From assembly GCA_009617715.1 (NCBI GenBank), contig VTFK01000189.1, positions 1 through 64,000 of the forward strand: 64,000 bases of DNA. The letters are read 5' to 3'. Within the stretch, counting starts at the first letter, position 1. Each line of letters starts with the position of its first letter. The position numbers and the translations under genes were made by a program. The stretch comes from Plectrocnemia conspersa (taxonomy: Eukaryota > Arthropoda > Insecta > Trichoptera > Polycentropodidae). This document shows, one piece after another, positions 34,916 to 48,530 of this stretch. Below the pieces are notes generated by a model. That model did no database searches, was not told the origin of the DNA, and saw nothing but the letters and a program-made list of their open reading frames with translations.

Positions 34916-36960
34916 TTATATTCTAACATTTAACATCAAACGTCAATAAAAATACTACTGCAGCATCTTTGTCTAATTGCCATTCGTCACCTCCCGTTGC
35001 CAAAATGATATAAAAAAATATGCATTTATATAGAATTATATTAATGTTAAAATATCAAAACAGTATCGAAAAATTTAGATAAAATATCCCTTACAAATTT
35101 GCTCAATATTATGCGAATCTATGAAATTAATATCTCAATGTAATTAATATCAGTTATTATATTTATCCAATATGAATTCAACAAGTTTATACAACATTAT
35201 AATATAATAACCAAGCATGTAATAATAGCTCACGTTTATCGTCTGTAAATAACTTTAGCACACGTGTATAGTTACAACATCGATTATTTACATAATCGTG
35301 CATTGAAAGTCAATTATAATAATATTGTTAAACAAAAAATATGTAGATATTAATATTAAATATAGTAATATTTAGATTTTTTATAGTAATATTTACAAGG
35401 TATCTTTTTTAATTATATTTTTTTTTAATAAAAAGTTTCAATTGCGACCGTGTCCCAAATTCAAGTGTCTAATATTGAAATATTTGTATTGAAAATTATT
35501 TTTTATCACTGTTTGATTTTTTTTCTCGAGTCAATGTCTCTCGACAAGTCGTTGACATTTTGCTATCTGGTGATAAATAAATATTCTAAAATGTATACCA
35601 TACAATCACTGAATCCTCTTGTGTATGTTTAGTAGCAATTTTTCCTCTTAGATTGTAATTTAAACCTGTTTTTATGTAGTCAATAGTTGTGTGTTAAAAA
35701 ACGGTTCTAGCTAGTTTTATCCGGATTTTCTCTATTGTAAATTTATCCTGAACATTAATCAAACATACACAGCCTCATTATTATGTGACAATATGCTCAT
35801 ATTTAAAAACAGATTTTTGCAACTTTGATTAAATCTATACATACGTGATTTTGCATAAATATCACAGTGTATATAAGCATCCAAGGTCACTAAACGTCTG
35901 GATATATTATGAGTTTAAAACCCTCAGGCAGGACAGGTTAAGGGTGGTGTACCTTTGAGTCAAAAAATTACATACAATCGAGATGCGTGACCAATTCAGT
36001 GGTTTTATTATACAATAAAATTATTTATCGCGTCTTAGTGGGAGGTCAAATTATCCTGAGGTCATAAATAAAGCCTCAGATGACTCACTTTTTATCGTCA
36101 TTAAAATAACAGTCAAATTATCAAAACGACGTATTGAATGATTCATTTTAGTTTTATTCTATCCCAATTAATTGTAATGTCATTGCCAAATGTCCTTTCT
36201 TAATTTATGAAATGTCGCATATTATCATGTAAAATGTAGCAATAAATTAAAGCACCTCGGAAGTTGGTTATCCTTCAGACTTCAGACGAGGAAGACAAGT
36301 ATAAATATACAAAAAATAATACTAGTGACACAATTATATTATTAACTAATTTAAAAACATTTATTGAAATAATAACCATTATACAAAACAGAAGGTTGAG
36401 TTAACTATTATGTTAACATAGATATAGTATTAATTGAAAACAATATATTTCTAACAATATACATATAGTAAAAATAATATTTACTACCAAAAATAAACCA
36501 CAATTGAATTGGTCAATTTCGTTGCATATAAACAATTTTATAAATTCAAGGGCAAATAAAAAATGTTAGTAATTTTCGATGATTGTTAACATCAAAATGT
36601 TTTTATTTAAGCATCAATAACTAGGTACATCTGAGAATTGGCGTTTATTTTCCTCGAACTCGAGTGCTGAATATAATATTTATTTTATGACTAAACTTTC
36701 AATTTTGTATGGACTATGTTTTAACCTTTTATTTTATAGACTTGTTTTATATATTATATTCTTACTGGCAGTAATAATCATAATCACAATTTCTAAATAT
36801 TATATAATAATACTTACAATGTAATGTTAATAAATTATATATCAAGTTTATTACAATAATTAGTAGTAAATATATCCTAACCTGTGTTTATATGTATATA
36901 AGGCAAAGTTATTTATTTATAAATTTTAGTGCAACAATTTTTTGAGTCCATATACATTTT
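34916..36960. other. AT-rich DNA without identifiable genes
   Basis: Nothing I can support. A slightly more complex patch at 35930-36070 and another near 36255-36300 have no coding signal. Confidence 0.4.
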
Positions 36961-37010
36961 ATATAAGTACTGGAGGTTCTCGTTGCCTTGCTTGCGTCTA
37001 AATAATCCAG

Positions 37011-37173
37011 TCATTTCCAAAGATCAAGTTCATCGCCTGATTTCGGAAGGATTAACGTGAAGAGAGAAGCGGCTTCTTTATCAGTATTATCAGTCACTGG
37101 TAATATTCGTGTGGAAGTTCTTAGTGAAGTGCTGAAGAAAGCGAATTCGCTTATATATGTTCGATACGACTGA
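37011..37173 (+). CDS. Possible terminal exon of a peptide-hormone-like precursor
   Basis: An AG at 37009-37010, after a CTAAAT branch-like word, opens a frame free of stops for 53 codons to TGA at 37171-37173. The reading contains SSSSPDFGRINVKR, a dibasic site, then EAASLSVLSVTGNIRVEVLS and EVLKKANSLIYVRYD. Codons are far less AT-biased than the flanks. The stretch after KR can be laid without gaps on the N-terminal pattern of CRF/DH44-like diuretic hormones (SLS-aliphatic, Arg at the 'LR' position, aliphatic-x-Glu-aliphatic, two basic residues). That is a weak pattern match, and the C-terminus is unlike DH44 and lacks an amidation signal. AATAAA overlaps the stop region (37173-37178), which would leave a very short 3'UTR. 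No signal-peptide exon was found. Confidence 0.35.
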
Positions 37174-37179
37174 ATAAAG

Positions 37180-38384
37180 GTTTGCCAATTATGAAGATTT
37201 AGTGGTGTAACTGTATTTTATATTATAATATTTTCGTTGCGTGTCCGTTTAAACTTTAAGCATTAGAGATTTGGCAATTTCACACTAGATATTTCACATT
37301 GATTGAATTTAAAGCAAAAATTATTTAAGTGAATAAGTTTTAAAAATAAATTTTTGTTTCATATTTTAGCTTTTATTTACCTAGTTTAAACATATGTCAT
37401 ATATCTCAATAATTTATTTTTAATTTTGCGATTCTATTCTACTTAACAGGTAACATGACCCGAAAATTTTTATTCCCGGGAAGCAAAAAAATTTTAAATT
37501 AATATTCCAAGATTCTCAAAAAGATAAATTGATAGAAAAAATAAAAAAAAATTTGAAAAAAAATATTTAAAAAAAAATTAATTTAATTAAAAATTAAAAA
37601 AAAAAACATATCGTAAATTATAAAATATTTTTTTAAGGACAAGTTAGACAGATGGGAATTAAGTCGCCCAAAGATGTTTTTTTTTTTTGAACAAAAATTT
37701 TAAGACGTCCAGTATACCATTTTCCTTTTATTTCAAGTGAGCTTCATCAAAGCATCTAACAAATTTCGAAAAATTTTGTGATGTTTCATGCACTTTTATA
37801 TATATGTAATTGGTTTTGTAATTTTTTTGTCTGATTATCTGGCGATTGGTTTTTATTTTTTATTTTTTTAAGTGCTGCATTGATAGCATGCCCATTATAT
37901 TTTTTGCATGAAACTTTACTTTGAGTTTTCTTTTTTAATCGCATTCAACGTTTTTGTTGAATAACTTATCATAACAAGTTATTGGTTTGATGATCCAGGT
38001 AAATTTTCTATAGAAGCAAATTGCAAATTTTTTTTTTTGCTTGGAGAAATTTTGATGAATGCAAAAAATCTTGGTTAATTTGTTCTGTAACGCGAAATTT
38101 TAAACCCTCCAGCAAATATTATCATCATCTTTACGTAAAGAAATAATTAAGAACTGGCCCAAATCTTTTACTGCCTCTCGAACTAAGTATACATTTAAGA
38201 ACACTTCAATCAACAAGGCTTCAAAAATAAACAATATTTGAGCCAATCATTATAAAAGTTAATTAAATAAATTTATTTCAACATAATCTATATTCTCAAT
38301 GACTAGGATGATGAGGCAAAGAAGACTACCGGTTATCCAATTGAAGGCAAGTCAATTACTAATACCCAGTGTCTAGTCCTTATG
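37180..38384. other. AT-rich DNA without identifiable genes
   Basis: A-rich and T-rich runs dominate (especially 37480-37640). I see nothing coding. Confidence 0.4.
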
Positions 38385-38392
38385 GTTTAAGG

Positions 38393-39856
<1,464 letters not shown>

Positions 39857-39869
39857 GTTTAAGGCATTA

Positions 39870-40190
39870 TTCTGTTACCGATGAATTCGGACCAAATAAA
39901 ACTGTATAATCGAGCTCAATTCAAGACGAAAATATTATTATGTTCAAAATCTCATTATCACAGTGATAGTAACTATTTTATAAAGATGCCTTGATAGCAG
40001 TTTATTTTTTTATTGTACTGTTAAATACGTTTTTTTGGATTTATTATGATCATTCATAAACACATAAATATTAAACCTATGCCCATAAACAAACGTTATC
40101 CTTTAATCATTCGGTGGCAATGTGATACGATCTCGTGATCTTGTGATCGTACCCTACAAGAATCTCGCAACTTTTTCTCATTAAAATCAT
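39870..40190. other. AT-rich intergenic DNA
   Basis: Nothing recognisable between the hAT element and the GC-richer patch that follows. Confidence 0.4.
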
Positions 40191-40510
40191 GTAGTACACC
40201 TCGTTGACACATTTAAAGTCAAACAAACTGGTTCCCAGCGATCACGTCACATGGTCTGAACCTACGAGTGTTTATGGCGATTTGAGCACTTCAACAGCCG
40301 GTTCGACAGTGCAGATTGCATCAGCTGATTTGTGGAGTCGGTCTTCTGTGTACGTGCACTATGCTGATTACCCTGACCGAGAGTTTAAAGCGAGCCTCGT
40401 TCTGTTGTCACATTCGAAACGTTGATCCTCTGATTATATTAAGATATTCTCGTTTTGCAGAAGACCGTGAGAGCGACCAGGAAGCGTAGGTTTGTAAAGT
40501 CACGTATTCA
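40190..40510. promoter_or_regulatory. GC-richer island, function unknown
   Basis: Balanced composition over about 300 bp, with a plus-strand frame (40204-40425) that starts at a non-ATG codon and matches no family I know. It could be regulatory DNA or an exon; I see no flanking splice pair that decides. Confidence 0.25.
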
Positions 40511-40693
40511 GCAAATGAAAGTATAAACTATTTTCAATAGAGGCATTCTCAATCATTAGGGACTGCTTAATTGACATGTATATTGAGAAGAACGTGTTTC
40601 AATACATACTCGATTTTTTCAGGGTTATAAACCGCTGCAGGTGGACCTGCATAGTCTGTGATTCTGTGTTAATATATCGGTGATAAGAATAAC

Positions 40694-40785
40694 TAGGTAA
40701 GCTATTATCACCAATATTTAACGGTGTGCTAAATTTCGTTTATAATAGCTTACCTATCGAAATGTTGTAGGTTCGATTCCACGTG
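40694..40785 (+). repeat. 15-bp perfect inverted repeat followed by a tRNA-like B-box
   Basis: The arms 40694-40708 (TAGGTAAGCTATTAT) and 40742-40756 are exact reverse complements around a 33-base loop. Right after the second arm, GTAGGTTCGATTCCACGTGAGCA (about 40768-40790) matches the T-arm/B-box of tRNAs, including a perfect GGTTCGATTCC. A proper cloverleaf cannot be closed. A tRNA-derived SINE or a structured polymerase III transcript is the likeliest reading. Confidence 0.5.
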
Positions 40786-41094
40786 AGCATTGCTTAATAT
40801 TCTATCTTGTCGAAGATCGAGTGACTATGTTAATTCAGAGGTGACTACATGGCTGGACCAGATCTGACGATCGAAATGGAGGGGCTACTTTTCTCTGAAG
40901 ATCAATAATGATGCTTCACTGATCAAACTTTCGTGTTTTCGACAAAAATGCTTGACGTTTAATAAAATACTATGTTAAAAAAGTGATAACAGACTGGCAA
41001 ACATTTGCCCCCTGGAAAAAACTGAAATGCCGTCCCTAATTTTAAAGTTGATATACTCAGGTTATACCTCAAAAAAATCTGGAGTCTATCTCAA

Positions 41095-41720
41095 AAATAT
41101 TTTTTTAAATATGTCATTTCAGTGAAATCATATCAAAATACATTTTCATCAGTAGATATATATTATTAAAAGTAAAAATATAATTTATCTGGCATGTGTT
41201 ATTACGTTTTCACCAGTAGCTTTATATTTCTACTAGTGAAAACATAAAGTGAAATTATATGCTGCTTTTAAATGTCTATGAAACTCAATTTGACAGTTGC
41301 GAAACATACATTTGTTGTTCAAATCCAAACCTAACCTGCACGAAATCACCAAACCCAACTTGACCTAATGAAAGCTCTGAAACTTATTATAGCTTTAAAG
41401 CTTTTATTCCAAAATACAAACTAAGCCAACTCAACTCTCAGAGGAAAATGGTCGGAAGAAGAACAGGCAGATGTTATTAAAATATTAGGGTTAACCTTAG
41501 CAATATAACTACGGATTTCTGATATCAGAGTATTGGTCAAAGTGTATTCAAACCGAATTTTTGGTAAATAGAAAGGCGTAAAAACAATTATCACTTCTCA
41601 GAAAATTCGCATCAAATGCAATAAAATTGTTTCAGCGCCGTTGCAGTGGGAACGCGACGGCTACGGCACGATTTTATTGCTTTTGACGTTGATTTTTGAC
41701 TTTTAAGAAGTGATAATATT
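41095..41720 (+). repeat. AT-rich palindromic dispersed repeat, copy 2
   Basis: Shares blocks with 10570-11140 and 63590-64000: ATTTTCA(T/C)CAGTAGATATATAT, AATTTATCTGGCA, AATTTGACAGTTGCGAAAC, the CAAACCTAACC word and CCAAAATACAAACTAAGCCAAC. It ends in a long imperfect inverted repeat (arms about 41587-41645 and 41655-41717) whose centre is GC-richer. Confidence 0.72.
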
Positions 41721-41929
41721 TATATGCTGTATTCAATTTACACTTATTGTAAGCTGTAATATTTTTATAAAAAGTTTATATAGTATAAAACTTGGTTGTT
41801 ATAATTTGATGAATAAGCTATTAAAACTAACATACAATATGTAAAAAATGAAAATGTTATTTAATTGTTGCTATTTGTTGTTAATGTAAGGTCTTTTAAG
41901 ATTTAATTTTAAAATTAAAAGTCATAATA

Positions 41930-42490
41930 TATATATATTATTTTTTATCATAGCTTTTTTTTGGATGACTTGCAATTTATAAAAAAAAATATTACTAGTG
42001 TTACTCCACACCGAGCAAGCACATGTTAAAATGGGTCTGATTATTTTTTGTAGTAAACGCGCTTTTTATATTAAATATTGCTCTAAGAGCCGCAATTGTG
42101 ACAAGGCAATTGAGGGAAGTTGCAAAATATGATTATTAAAGTTCAGGTGTGAGTAAAAGTATTTAATGCTAGATTTATATTCTACATTATTGGCCCGTTC
42201 ACTTTGGAGAGGCAGTGACAAAGTTTGTCTACGTTTTGTAAATATTATTTCCTCTAATTTATTTTGACTAATTTTAATTTTCCATCTCTCAAAATATTCA
42301 TTTGGGTTTTCAAAAAAAAATGTTATTTATTTGCAATTGGTTAAAATAGCTGTATCGTACAGCGTACATAGTCAAGCAGCTAATTTTTAATTTTGAAATA
42401 TTTTTAATATATCCGAGAAAACTTGAGTAACCCCAACTGGAATTTTACGCGGTATCGAGTATTATTAATAAACATAGTTTATATATCTCA
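41930..42490 (-). pseudogene. Jockey-type LINE reverse transcriptase remnant
   Basis: On the minus strand the translation runs from about 42480: PVGVTQV (motif B region), then a shifted DTAILTN after YA (motif C with a one-base insertion in the YADD codons). It continues as ENPNEYFERWKIKISQNK, EIIFTKRRQ, FNNHILQLPSIALSQLRLL, KIIRPILTCACSVWSNTSN and FFYKLQVIQKKA. This order (thumb region, then RPILTYACPVWS, then LQ..QNKALR) is characteristic of Jockey-clade RTs. Few stops remain in the C-terminal part, so it is younger than the copy at 29.7 kb. It is truncated at both ends. Confidence 0.88.
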
Positions 42491-42499
42491 TGCATAAGT

Positions 42500-43010
42500 G
42501 AATTAAGTATAGCAGATAATCAAGGCCTTATATTCGTACAGTTGATGAAGCAAACTTAAAAAAAAAGTCTTACTGCAGTGTACATGTTATTTATGTGAAC
42601 CCTTTTTTTCTGGACGGAACGAAAGCTTTTGTGTGATCCATTCCTATATTATTATACTCTATTGCCAAGTTCATCATTCATATATCGTGGTTACGGTAAT
42701 TTTTGCGCAATTTTCAAGAATAAGAAGATCTCCATAGTATTAAAATGCTAATGTAAATTTTATTAAATGCAATAAAAATTATTATTACAATAATAATTGT
42801 ATGTTCAAGATCTTGTTATAAAGTATATTGACATGGAATAGCTAATAGCATATTTAAATTAAATAGTACATTGACACGGTACATCGGTTCAAGGCATATT
42901 AATTAGCAAGCAAAATATTTATCGTCGCAATTACTTAGATACTATTATATAATGTTGCTAATAAATTCAATACACAATTATATCTAATATCACATGTTAA
43001 AATATAAGGG
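42500..43010. other. AT-rich DNA without identifiable genes
   Basis: Nothing supported. Confidence 0.4.
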
Positions 43011-43340
43011 AGTTGCACACAATACAAGTGCTAATAATTACGGCGCCACAGAGTGCTTCAAAGCAAAATTGCATAACCGCAAAAGGACAATACTACACAC
43101 GTGACAAAGCCTTGGGTTGCGAAAATTTAGACACGTTTAACACTGTGGCGGTCAGTTGCGCACTTTGTTTGTTTTGGCCCCAAATTAGGCGCCAAATCAT
43201 TCTTATACCTCCACTTAGCGCCAAAGGCTCAGAGTTTTGAAGCAAACAGCAACAACGCCCAGAGACTCGTCCGAATGCGAGAAATATTAATAAACGCGTC
43301 CCGAGCCGGCCCTGGGGAGACGCCAAATACGAGAGCCCCT
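43010..43340. promoter_or_regulatory. GC-richer island, function unknown
   Basis: Contains GGCGCC-type words and balanced composition, with overlapping frames on both strands (43013-43240 plus; 43093-43326 minus). Two conflicting frames with no homology suggest non-coding, possibly regulatory sequence. Confidence 0.3.
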
Positions 43341-43977
43341 TTAAATATTTAATTCAATTAAGACAAAATTTTCATTGTTGTCCTCGTGATACTGGCCTCT
43401 TTCAATTTGGACTGTTGTTTATAATTTTATCGTGGGTGTTTGTGTTCATTATATATGCTGGATTGTGTTTGCTTGCTAAATAGACGTCCAACTTGCTTAG
43501 AACTTAATTAAAATATTAAAACGTAATAACTAATGTGTGCATTTTAAATCATTTTTGAAGAACTAGTACACTGTTTAGATTATTTATTTTATTTTATAGT
43601 AGCAGGTTTCTATCACGTGCATTGAATATGTCGTTGACGCACAACTCCTAAGCATAAAACATTATATATTCTGTACTAGCCACACAAGTTCGGCCACATA
43701 AGAGCAGCAAATGAAGCAGCATAGATATATTTACTAAAAAAATGGAGAATCCCGTAAATTATTAGATGAAAATAATCTCCATTTTAGTAGAAACGCCCAT
43801 AAATATAAACATATGTATATAATCATTTTGCATGAAATTGTAAGTAAACGTTGTCCAATAAAATTTAATAAACACAGATTAAAATGTATACCTAAAAATT
43901 CCTTGCACAACATGGGGGACAGAAATTATTAAATATTATGTTAAAATTCATATAATTAAAATTGTAATGTATATTTA
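43341..43977. other. AT-rich intergenic DNA
   Basis: Nothing recognisable. Confidence 0.4.
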
Positions 43978-44055
43978 TGTTGCGAGGGGTTTATACCACC
44001 TGCGCCATTAGTCATAATTTAGAAGTCACCATAGCGACCACTTAAACATCGAAAA
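43978..44055 (+). repeat. Dispersed 75-bp sequence, partner at 25549-25622
   Basis: Same orientation and block order as the partner (CCACCTGC, ATTTAGA, GTCA, GACCACTT). There is no further similarity downstream, so the shared unit is short. Confidence 0.6.
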
Positions 44056-44233
44056 GTGAGTTCAGGTCATACATCACACAATGCAAGAGAGATAGTAAAT
44101 ATTTCACGAAAAGCAAATAACATAACCCTTCTGTACAAGTTGGTGCAAAAATCACTGTCTATTTACAAAAATTAATAACTCTTGAATAAAAAATCCTGTA
44201 GATTTTTTTATATATTTATTTATATGTACTTTA

Positions 44234-45240
44234 ATTTAAAAATTGTCCTAACACTATACGGTTTCTATATAAAGGTTATGATTTTTTGATGAATTTGTGA
44301 TGAGATTGAGTGTACGAATATCTAAAATTTATTTTTTAAATTAGTATATAATATCTTTCTTTTTTCCGTATTTCATTTAAAAATATTTTAAAACTGATTT
44401 TACATAATATATTTTTATTTTAAAAATATTCATTGGTACTTTAAGTTTTGTAAAATTTTGTAATACATTATTGTCCCTACATTTTATAATTAAAATTAAA
44501 TCACATTTTACTTTTGTACATTTAGTTCCAAATATTTTTTTTATATATATTCTCTCCGTAAAGATATATTATATTATTTTATAAATTAAAATGTGGTTTT
44601 ATAATTTTTTTTAATTTTTTACCGGATTTATTCAACACGTTACTTAGCTTTTTGTATCGCGTCTTTTCTTGCTCGCATCTCGTTTGCCGACGTTTCGACC
44701 ACCGATGTTGAAGTCATCATCTTGGGCGTAATTTTGACCTTGTCTCAGCCGTCGCAAACTGCATCGTCCTTGACTTGATCTTGTGTTTATTATATTTCCG
44801 TTTGTTTGTTGCTAAGGGAACAACAAATGTATTCATTTTCGTATTTGTTTTATTTAAATTAATTTATATTTATATGATTTTTTTTATTATAATTTAGCTT
44901 GGTTTAAAACGTCTGAAACTAGTTTTGCATCGTTTTTTTATTTACTGCTATTTTTCTTTTAATTACAATTTAGTGTAAAGTTTTAGTTGTATCAAAGTTA
45001 ATATGATTATTTTCATTGAAAATGTAGTTGCCAAAATTGATTTTTCATCAAAGCATTTTATCGCGTTTCTATGTTAAATCTTTCTTTATAAAATCTTACG
45101 GTTTGTCTAACCAATTAAAATATTATCACAATCGTTACAAAAAATTTGGTATACTCTTTTTGATTCGTTATTATTCTTGTCTTTTTCATTCAATAGAATG
45201 GTTCATATTTTATTTTATTATTTAAAAATTGTCCTAACAC
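44234..45240. repeat. 21-bp exact direct repeat bounding an insertion-like segment
   Basis: ATTTAAAAATTGTCCTAACAC occurs at 44234-44254 and again at 45220-45240, 986 bp apart. Target duplications of this size are typical of retroelements that use target-primed reverse transcription. The enclosed 965 bp includes a GC-richer tail-like region at 44640-44800, read on the minus strand as GATGATGACTTCAACATC..CGAAACGTCG. I associate that motif with degenerate retroelement tails. No RT motif is left. Confidence 0.5.
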
Positions 45241-46490
45241 CTTCTTTAGAAAGTATTCGTCCTATCTCTTCTGAAATCCCTTGAACATATGGTAAATGTG
45301 AAATACCATTGAATTTTTATCGCGAAAATTATTTTTTGAAATATTAGTTTGTCTGTTTTATTAAAAAAGGGAGGCTGCTATATAATTAAGTTGAAATTAT
45401 ATTGATTGTGAAATTTAGCGTTTGAATAGCGATTTGTATGTTTTTTTTTCTCTATAAACCGTGTGTCTAAAAGTTATATTTTTTCCATGTATCATTAAGT
45501 CTAAAATGATTAAGATTTTGTTGAATTTCCATATTAAATTAATTTTTTTTCATCTTGATTATTTAACATATTCAGTAAAATATGTTAGACTGGAGAAGAA
45601 CAGTCAAAACGAACTTTTAATGAATAATGAATAAAAGACGCTAATATGCAACGCAATTTTACTTTCATACTTTTCTATGGAAATACACAAATAATAAGGT
45701 TTAAAAAAATAGTTTTCAACTATCATCTTATTAATTACAAAATTTGTATACAGTGAGTGTCGCAAATACACATTTAAAAAAATTCGGATGTAGCAATTAA
45801 GATTTTTAGCAAACAATAAACAAATAATGTATGTTTAAAAAACACTATTTATATAATATTGACATATTATATTAATGCTATTTTAATTTATTATTAATAA
45901 AAAAACAACATATAAATCTCGAATAAAAACTGTACACAAACCTTGAGCAGAACATTTTGTACTTTTTTTCGTATACATAAAAAAACACTGATAGTCAAAC
46001 TATTATGTGCTCACATCTGCAACAGTAAAAAATCGTTTACTTTATGAGTTATTTTTCATTGTAAATAAACTTGGTTCGCGGTCAAAGCGTAATTTACCAC
46101 TCGACAAGAATTCAGAGACAAATATTAATTATTCGCTACAAGAAAATCAACAAGGACTTCTCATTAGTCTCCAGACGCTTAAAACGTATCAAGCGAAGAC
46201 ATCTCTACCAATTTGCTAAGTAGCTTTTCAACAAAAGAGACCACTTAATATACATTTACAAACCTTAATACTGTGGATTGACTACTCCTTAAGCGGCAAA
46301 TAATGCACAGCAAATCAGCCATACAATATTCATATAATATAACTATACTATCATTATCTATATTTGTAATTTTAGCTACAAACAATTTTATATTTTAATA
46401 CTGTAACAATCGTATTAAATCGTGACCTCTATCGATCGTGATTAGTTTATTCACGAAGTGTGTTCGATAATATACATAGACATATCTGAG
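45241..46490. other. AT-rich DNA without identifiable genes
   Basis: The frames at 45604-45816 and 46007-46219 look like chance. Confidence 0.4.
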
Positions 46491-46830
46491 CAATCGAAGG
46501 TCCAAACACCTTCAAAAGTGCGATTCTTTTTCATCGATCTTCATTTGTCGTATAACGCCACATATCTAATACAGATTGATATCGGTGCGTAGTGGCAACC
46601 TTCCTCATTGCTCCCAAAAGTTGAAAGGTTAGAAAGGTGTTTTGGGGTCAGATAAACGCAAAAGTCCTGCAAAAGAGCCTAAGGCTTCCTATACACCCCT
46701 GGGAAACCACAACTCGAAAAGCGACGACACACAAACGAAATTATTTTGAACTTTATCCGCTCAAGTTTCGCCACGATTTAACTTCGTTTCGATGGTGCAC
46801 CATCTTCTATATCATACATGATTAAATAAT
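46490..46830. other. GC-richer patch, function unknown
   Basis: About 330 bp of balanced composition. The plus-strand frame at 46637-46825 has no recognisable motif and starts at a non-ATG codon. Possibly regulatory. Confidence 0.25.
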
Positions 46831-47224
46831 ATATATAAAAAAAATCAGTTTAATATGTTCACGATTTTTCTAATCCTAATCAGGAATGCTTATTGTGTGT
46901 ACATTTAACAGAAATTATAATTCTTGAACAATATTTTTACAGCTGTGCAAATTCTACTGAAACGTTAAATAATGCATTATTCAGTCTATTAATATGGTAA
47001 TATGCATTTCAAAACAAATATTTTTTTACAAGTACCATATTTCTATAAATGTTAAAGTTCCTTTTAACAAAAAAATAGAGGCACTTCTGCTCCACCAACA
47101 ATGTGCTTTTAATTTGCAGTTTATAGTCATAATGAGCAACTCAAAATATGTGTAGAGCTAAATACAAATCTTGTAGTTAAATACATCATCAGCGAGTGTA
47201 TTTTTTTTCAATAATATACGTGTA

Positions 47225-47281
47225 CGATATTATTATGTATGTATAACAGCTTTGAAATGTTATACATACATAATAATATCG
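47225..47281. repeat. Perfect hairpin, 24-bp arms, 9-base loop
   Basis: The arms 47225-47248 and 47258-47281 are exact reverse complements. The stem is AT-rich with TATGTATG content. It would form a stable cruciform or an RNA hairpin of about 57 nt. Confidence 0.9.
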
Positions 47282-47366
47282 CACCTTTGTAGTTGAAATT
47301 TTCAAGTTCCTAAATGCAATACTTCCTATATTTGAAAAATTTATTACTTGTTTTTTCAAGGTACTC

Positions 47367-47421
47367 AAAAAAATATCAAGACCATTAAATGACAGAAATA
47401 AAATGGTCTTGATATTTTTTT
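47367..47421. repeat. Perfect hairpin, 20-bp arms, 15-base loop
   Basis: The arms 47367-47386 and 47402-47421 are exact reverse complements (AATGGTCTTGATATTTTTTT on the right). The A7/T7 ends plus the stem resemble a bidirectional intrinsic-terminator shape, but in a eukaryote that analogy carries no weight. It lies only 86 bp from the 24-bp hairpin. Confidence 0.9.
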
Positions 47422-48530
47422 ATTATCTGTATATATTTTAGTATTCGTAATAAATGTTAAGAATTTTTTTCTGTTTGACAATAAGCATATTATAAAATCA
47501 TAATCAAGTAATGCCAAGTATTCAATATGATCTTCAACCGCCCATTTAACCAACGTGATGTGATAAATAAATATTTATTTTGAATACAATTTAATTTAAT
47601 GACGCTTTTTAATATCAATGTAGTGAATATAAACTAAGCGAGTAATAAATAAACAAGCAATACTTACTCATACAAGTTATATTGAATTATATGCTAAAGT
47701 ATGGGAGAATTTCCACATTTGACGACGTGACATGTCACAATGGATGTAATAATTTATTTTGATTATTATATTATATTATTGTAATTTATGCTAATGTGCA
47801 CACCGTGCGAACGCAAACGGTATTAACAAATTAATTAATAACAAAATACCCAGAAGCTGGTTGTTAATCCATTAAACTGATACGCTATGTGTGTTTGTAG
47901 AGAAAGAGAAGGGTTTAAACTTGGCGAGTGGAAACAAACATTTACTTTTGAATAAGGAAAGAGAGGCTCGCAATCGGCCCGCGCGATGAAAATTTAAGTT
48001 TTCCGCGAGAAAGTGATAAATTCGGGTGACCTAACCGAGAGTTTATTAATAAATCAAGGAGTTAACGTCGGAACTATTTATTGTAATAATTTACAGCGCG
48101 AATTTTATCGCAATTATCTCGTGATCTACGATTAATGTATTTTATAATAGCACAGCTACGTTAAAATATTAATTAATTCATTGTAGTATATAATACCAAT
48201 AATGTACCAAAAAAGATTGTTGATTGGGTAGATTTATGAACTGCAATAATACAATTTAATAATTGAAAAATATATTAAATCAATATAAAAACTAATGCAA
48301 AATTGTTTTAATTTTTTTTTACTGTTATGAATTGATAGGTTTTCCCAATGGGTCATAATTAGCCATTAAACAAAAAAACATATTTAAAGTTTCACATACA
48401 TACACACATATATTAACTCAAACATACGCCCATATACACACTCTTTAACAGTATAATAATAAATATTCACAATGTTAAATAATACACACCTAAAATAGAT
48501 GAAAACCATCCTATATCTTTTTTTCAGCTC
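47422..48530. other. AT-rich DNA without identifiable genes
   Basis: A modestly complex stretch at 47880-48060 has no coding signal. Confidence 0.4.

Noticed and set aside
47225..47281. microRNA precursor
   Set aside because: Perfect 24-bp arms and a short loop give a stem too short and too perfect for a typical insect pre-miRNA; left as an unexplained hairpin.
47367..47421. Intrinsic transcription terminator
   Set aside because: The hairpin with A/T runs looks like one, but the DNA is eukaryotic and no gene ends here.
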